Assembly: GCF_937876455.1 (NCBI RefSeq)
Contig: NZ_CALFIG010000248.1
Location: 1-7,059, forward strand
Source: an uncultured Flavobacterium sp.
GTDB taxonomy: Bacteria > Bacteroidota > Bacteroidia > Flavobacteriales > Flavobacteriaceae
DNA length: 7,059 nucleotides
Direction: 5' to 3'
The notes under the pieces are model-generated. The model had not been told where the DNA came from. It saw only the letters and a list, made by a program, of their open reading frames with translations, and ran no database searches. Positions 6,327-7,059 of the stretch are shown one piece after another. Positions within the stretch are counted from its first letter, which is position 1; every line of letters begins with the position of its first letter. The position numbers and the translations under genes are program-made.

Positions 6327-6428
6327 TAGCCCCTAAAAGCGGTTACAAGCAATGGCTTATTTTATTTTATACGTTCATAAAAACATTTATGTTTAATAAA
6401 AATAAACCGTTCCAAACATTTGGGACTA
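6327..6428. repeat. Imperfect long inverted repeat filling the gap between two accessory genes
   Basis: The gap begins TAGCCCC (6327-6333) and ends GGGACTA (6422-6428), which pair at six of seven positions. Inside these, GCGGTT (6339-6344) pairs with AACCGT (6405-6410), with one G-U. Between the arms lies a further small hairpin, CATAAA/TTTATG (6376-6381 with 6386-6391). The layout of two short paired boxes with an asymmetric bulge (6 bases left, 12 right) around a variable AT-rich centre recalls integron attC sites and other cassette-boundary repeats. The attC core GTTRRRY is not present, however, and no integrase gene is in view. It may instead act as a terminator or RNA structure. Confidence 0.4.
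6409..6426 (+). promoter_or_regulatory. Compact hairpin with possible -7-like element before the secreted protein gene
   Basis: GTTCCAAA (6409-6416) and TTTGGGAC (6419-6426) form an almost perfect inverted repeat (one G-U) around CA. It contains AACATTTG (6415-6422), one mismatch from TAnnTTTG. Its last base is 20 positions before the A of ATG 6442, exactly as in the Fic promoter. No -33 TTG is seen. It shares bases with the longer dyad, so the two structures exclude each other. Confidence 0.3.
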
Positions 6429-6441
6429 AAACCAGAAATTT

Positions 6442-7038
6442 ATGAAAAAGACATTTTTAATTTTAACATTACTTTTATCAATTTATAGTTTTGGACAATT
6501 GAAATCCGAAAAATTAAATGGATTGAAAATAACAGAGACCACAATTAATGCAGAAAATGATACAATTATAAAAGTCATATATAAAAACGAAGTTGAAAAC
6601 AATAAAAAACCTGCCATTTTCATAAATGAAAAACTTGTAAACGAAAGTATTCTTAAAACAATAAATCCAAAGGAAATTGAAAGTGTAAATATTGAAAAAA
6701 ATGATATTGAAATTGAGAATGTAAACTATTACGGTAAAATAAAAATTATCACTAAAAATAAGTATAATCCTAAACTTATTTCATTGAACAATTTGAAAAG
6801 TAAGTATGTAAAAACAAGAATAGATGATGTAATTTTTAAAATAGACAACGAAATTATAACTGCTGATTATGACAACTATGTAGTTGACGAAAACTACATA
6901 TTGAAATTAGTAGTTGAAAATTACGAAAAAGAAAAATTAAAAATAAATTTTTCAAATCAAACTAAACATAATTCATCAACATTCTTCACAGAAGATTTCC
7001 AAGGAATAGGAGAAAAAGTTGTATCTAGAGTTTTGTGG
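6442..7038 (+). CDS. Secreted protein with degenerate TonB-receptor plug-like motif (first 199 residues, 3' truncated by contig end)
   Basis: The frame opens at ATG 6442 and has no stop before the contig end. It starts with a clean signal peptide (MKKTFLILTLLLSIYSFGQ, cleavage likely near residue 18-19). Residues 57-105 follow the pattern of Bacteroidota plug-like domains: PAIFINEKLV (57-66), then INPKEIESVNI (74-84), then NYYGKIKIITK (95-105). These match the usual IDG strand, the NPxDIESI strand and the YG...GVIxITTK strand of SusC/TonB-dependent receptor plugs, though the DG and the GV of the last strand are lost. A second, weaker strand pair (VIFKIDNEIIT 130-140; YILKLVVENYEK 152-163) may repeat the fold. 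There is no carboxypeptidase-like CNA domain and no beta-barrel in what remains, so this is probably a stand-alone periplasmic protein, not a full receptor. Composition is low (13 of 60 bases G/C in 6541-6600). Seven further codons in frame come from adapter DNA. Confidence 0.7.
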
Positions 7039-7059
7039 AGATCGGAAGAGCACACGTCT
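7039..7059 (+). other. Illumina TruSeq adapter sequence at contig end
   Basis: The last 21 bases, beginning AGATCGGAAGAGC and continuing CACACGTCT, are identical to the start of the TruSeq read 1 (index-side) adapter. This is sequencing read-through that was not trimmed, not biology. It adds a false seven-residue extension to the open frame before it. Confidence 0.98.

Noticed and set aside
6322..6441. True integron attC site
   Set aside because: Neither GTTRRRY nor RYYYAAC is found at the arms and no IntI-type integrase is in the window. Kept only as a cassette-like dyad.

Overview
The window looks like one contig from a low-GC member of the Bacteroidota, most likely a Flavobacteriaceae-type bacterium. 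Four things point there: AT-rich coding sequence, perfect copies of the Bacteroidota -7 promoter element TAnnTTTG directly upstream of two genes, A-rich leaders without Shine-Dalgarno sites, and protein sequences (a DUF6787-like membrane protein, uvrA, a long LOG-type protein, a secreted plug-like protein) that read as flavobacterial. All genes lie on the + strand.

Both ends carry artefacts. The first ~108 bases are much more GC-rich (55 G/C in bases 1-110) and encode the tail of an MBOAT-type acyltransferase. They are joined inside a codon to the last 52 residues of a D-2-hydroxyacid dehydrogenase (SerA-like), with about 10 bases compatible with both. This is best explained as a chimeric assembly join. 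The last 21 bases are the start of the Illumina TruSeq read-through adapter, so the contig's biological sequence ends at about 7038.

Region by region: (1) MBOAT fragment, join, SerA-like tail and a strong intrinsic terminator (1-303). (2) A 113-residue two-helix membrane protein (343-684). (3) A 238-bp AT-rich gap ending in a promoter with a small palindrome in its spacer, then a complete self-inhibited class II Fic protein with a C-terminal DNA-binding-like domain, whose terminator overlaps its stop codon (923-1898). (4) uvrA with its own promoter, followed 30 bp later by a LOG/TIGR00730 phosphoribohydrolase, probably one transcript ending in two hairpins (1943-5613). (5) A more AT-rich right end (22% G/C in two sampled 60-base lines, against 42% in one uvrA line). 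It has an unrecognised two-helix membrane protein (5740-6321), a 120-bp gap with an imperfect long inverted repeat, and a secreted protein with a degenerate TonB-receptor plug-like motif, cut off by the contig end.

uvrA (nucleotide excision repair) and the LOG protein (nucleotide hydrolysis) are core housekeeping genes. The Fic gene and the two right-end genes look accessory. I see no CRISPR array, tRNA, rRNA, transposase or phage gene. The points most worth following are the possible Fic autoregulation, the missing cysteine in UvrA's first zinc module, and the cassette-like dyad between the two right-end genes.
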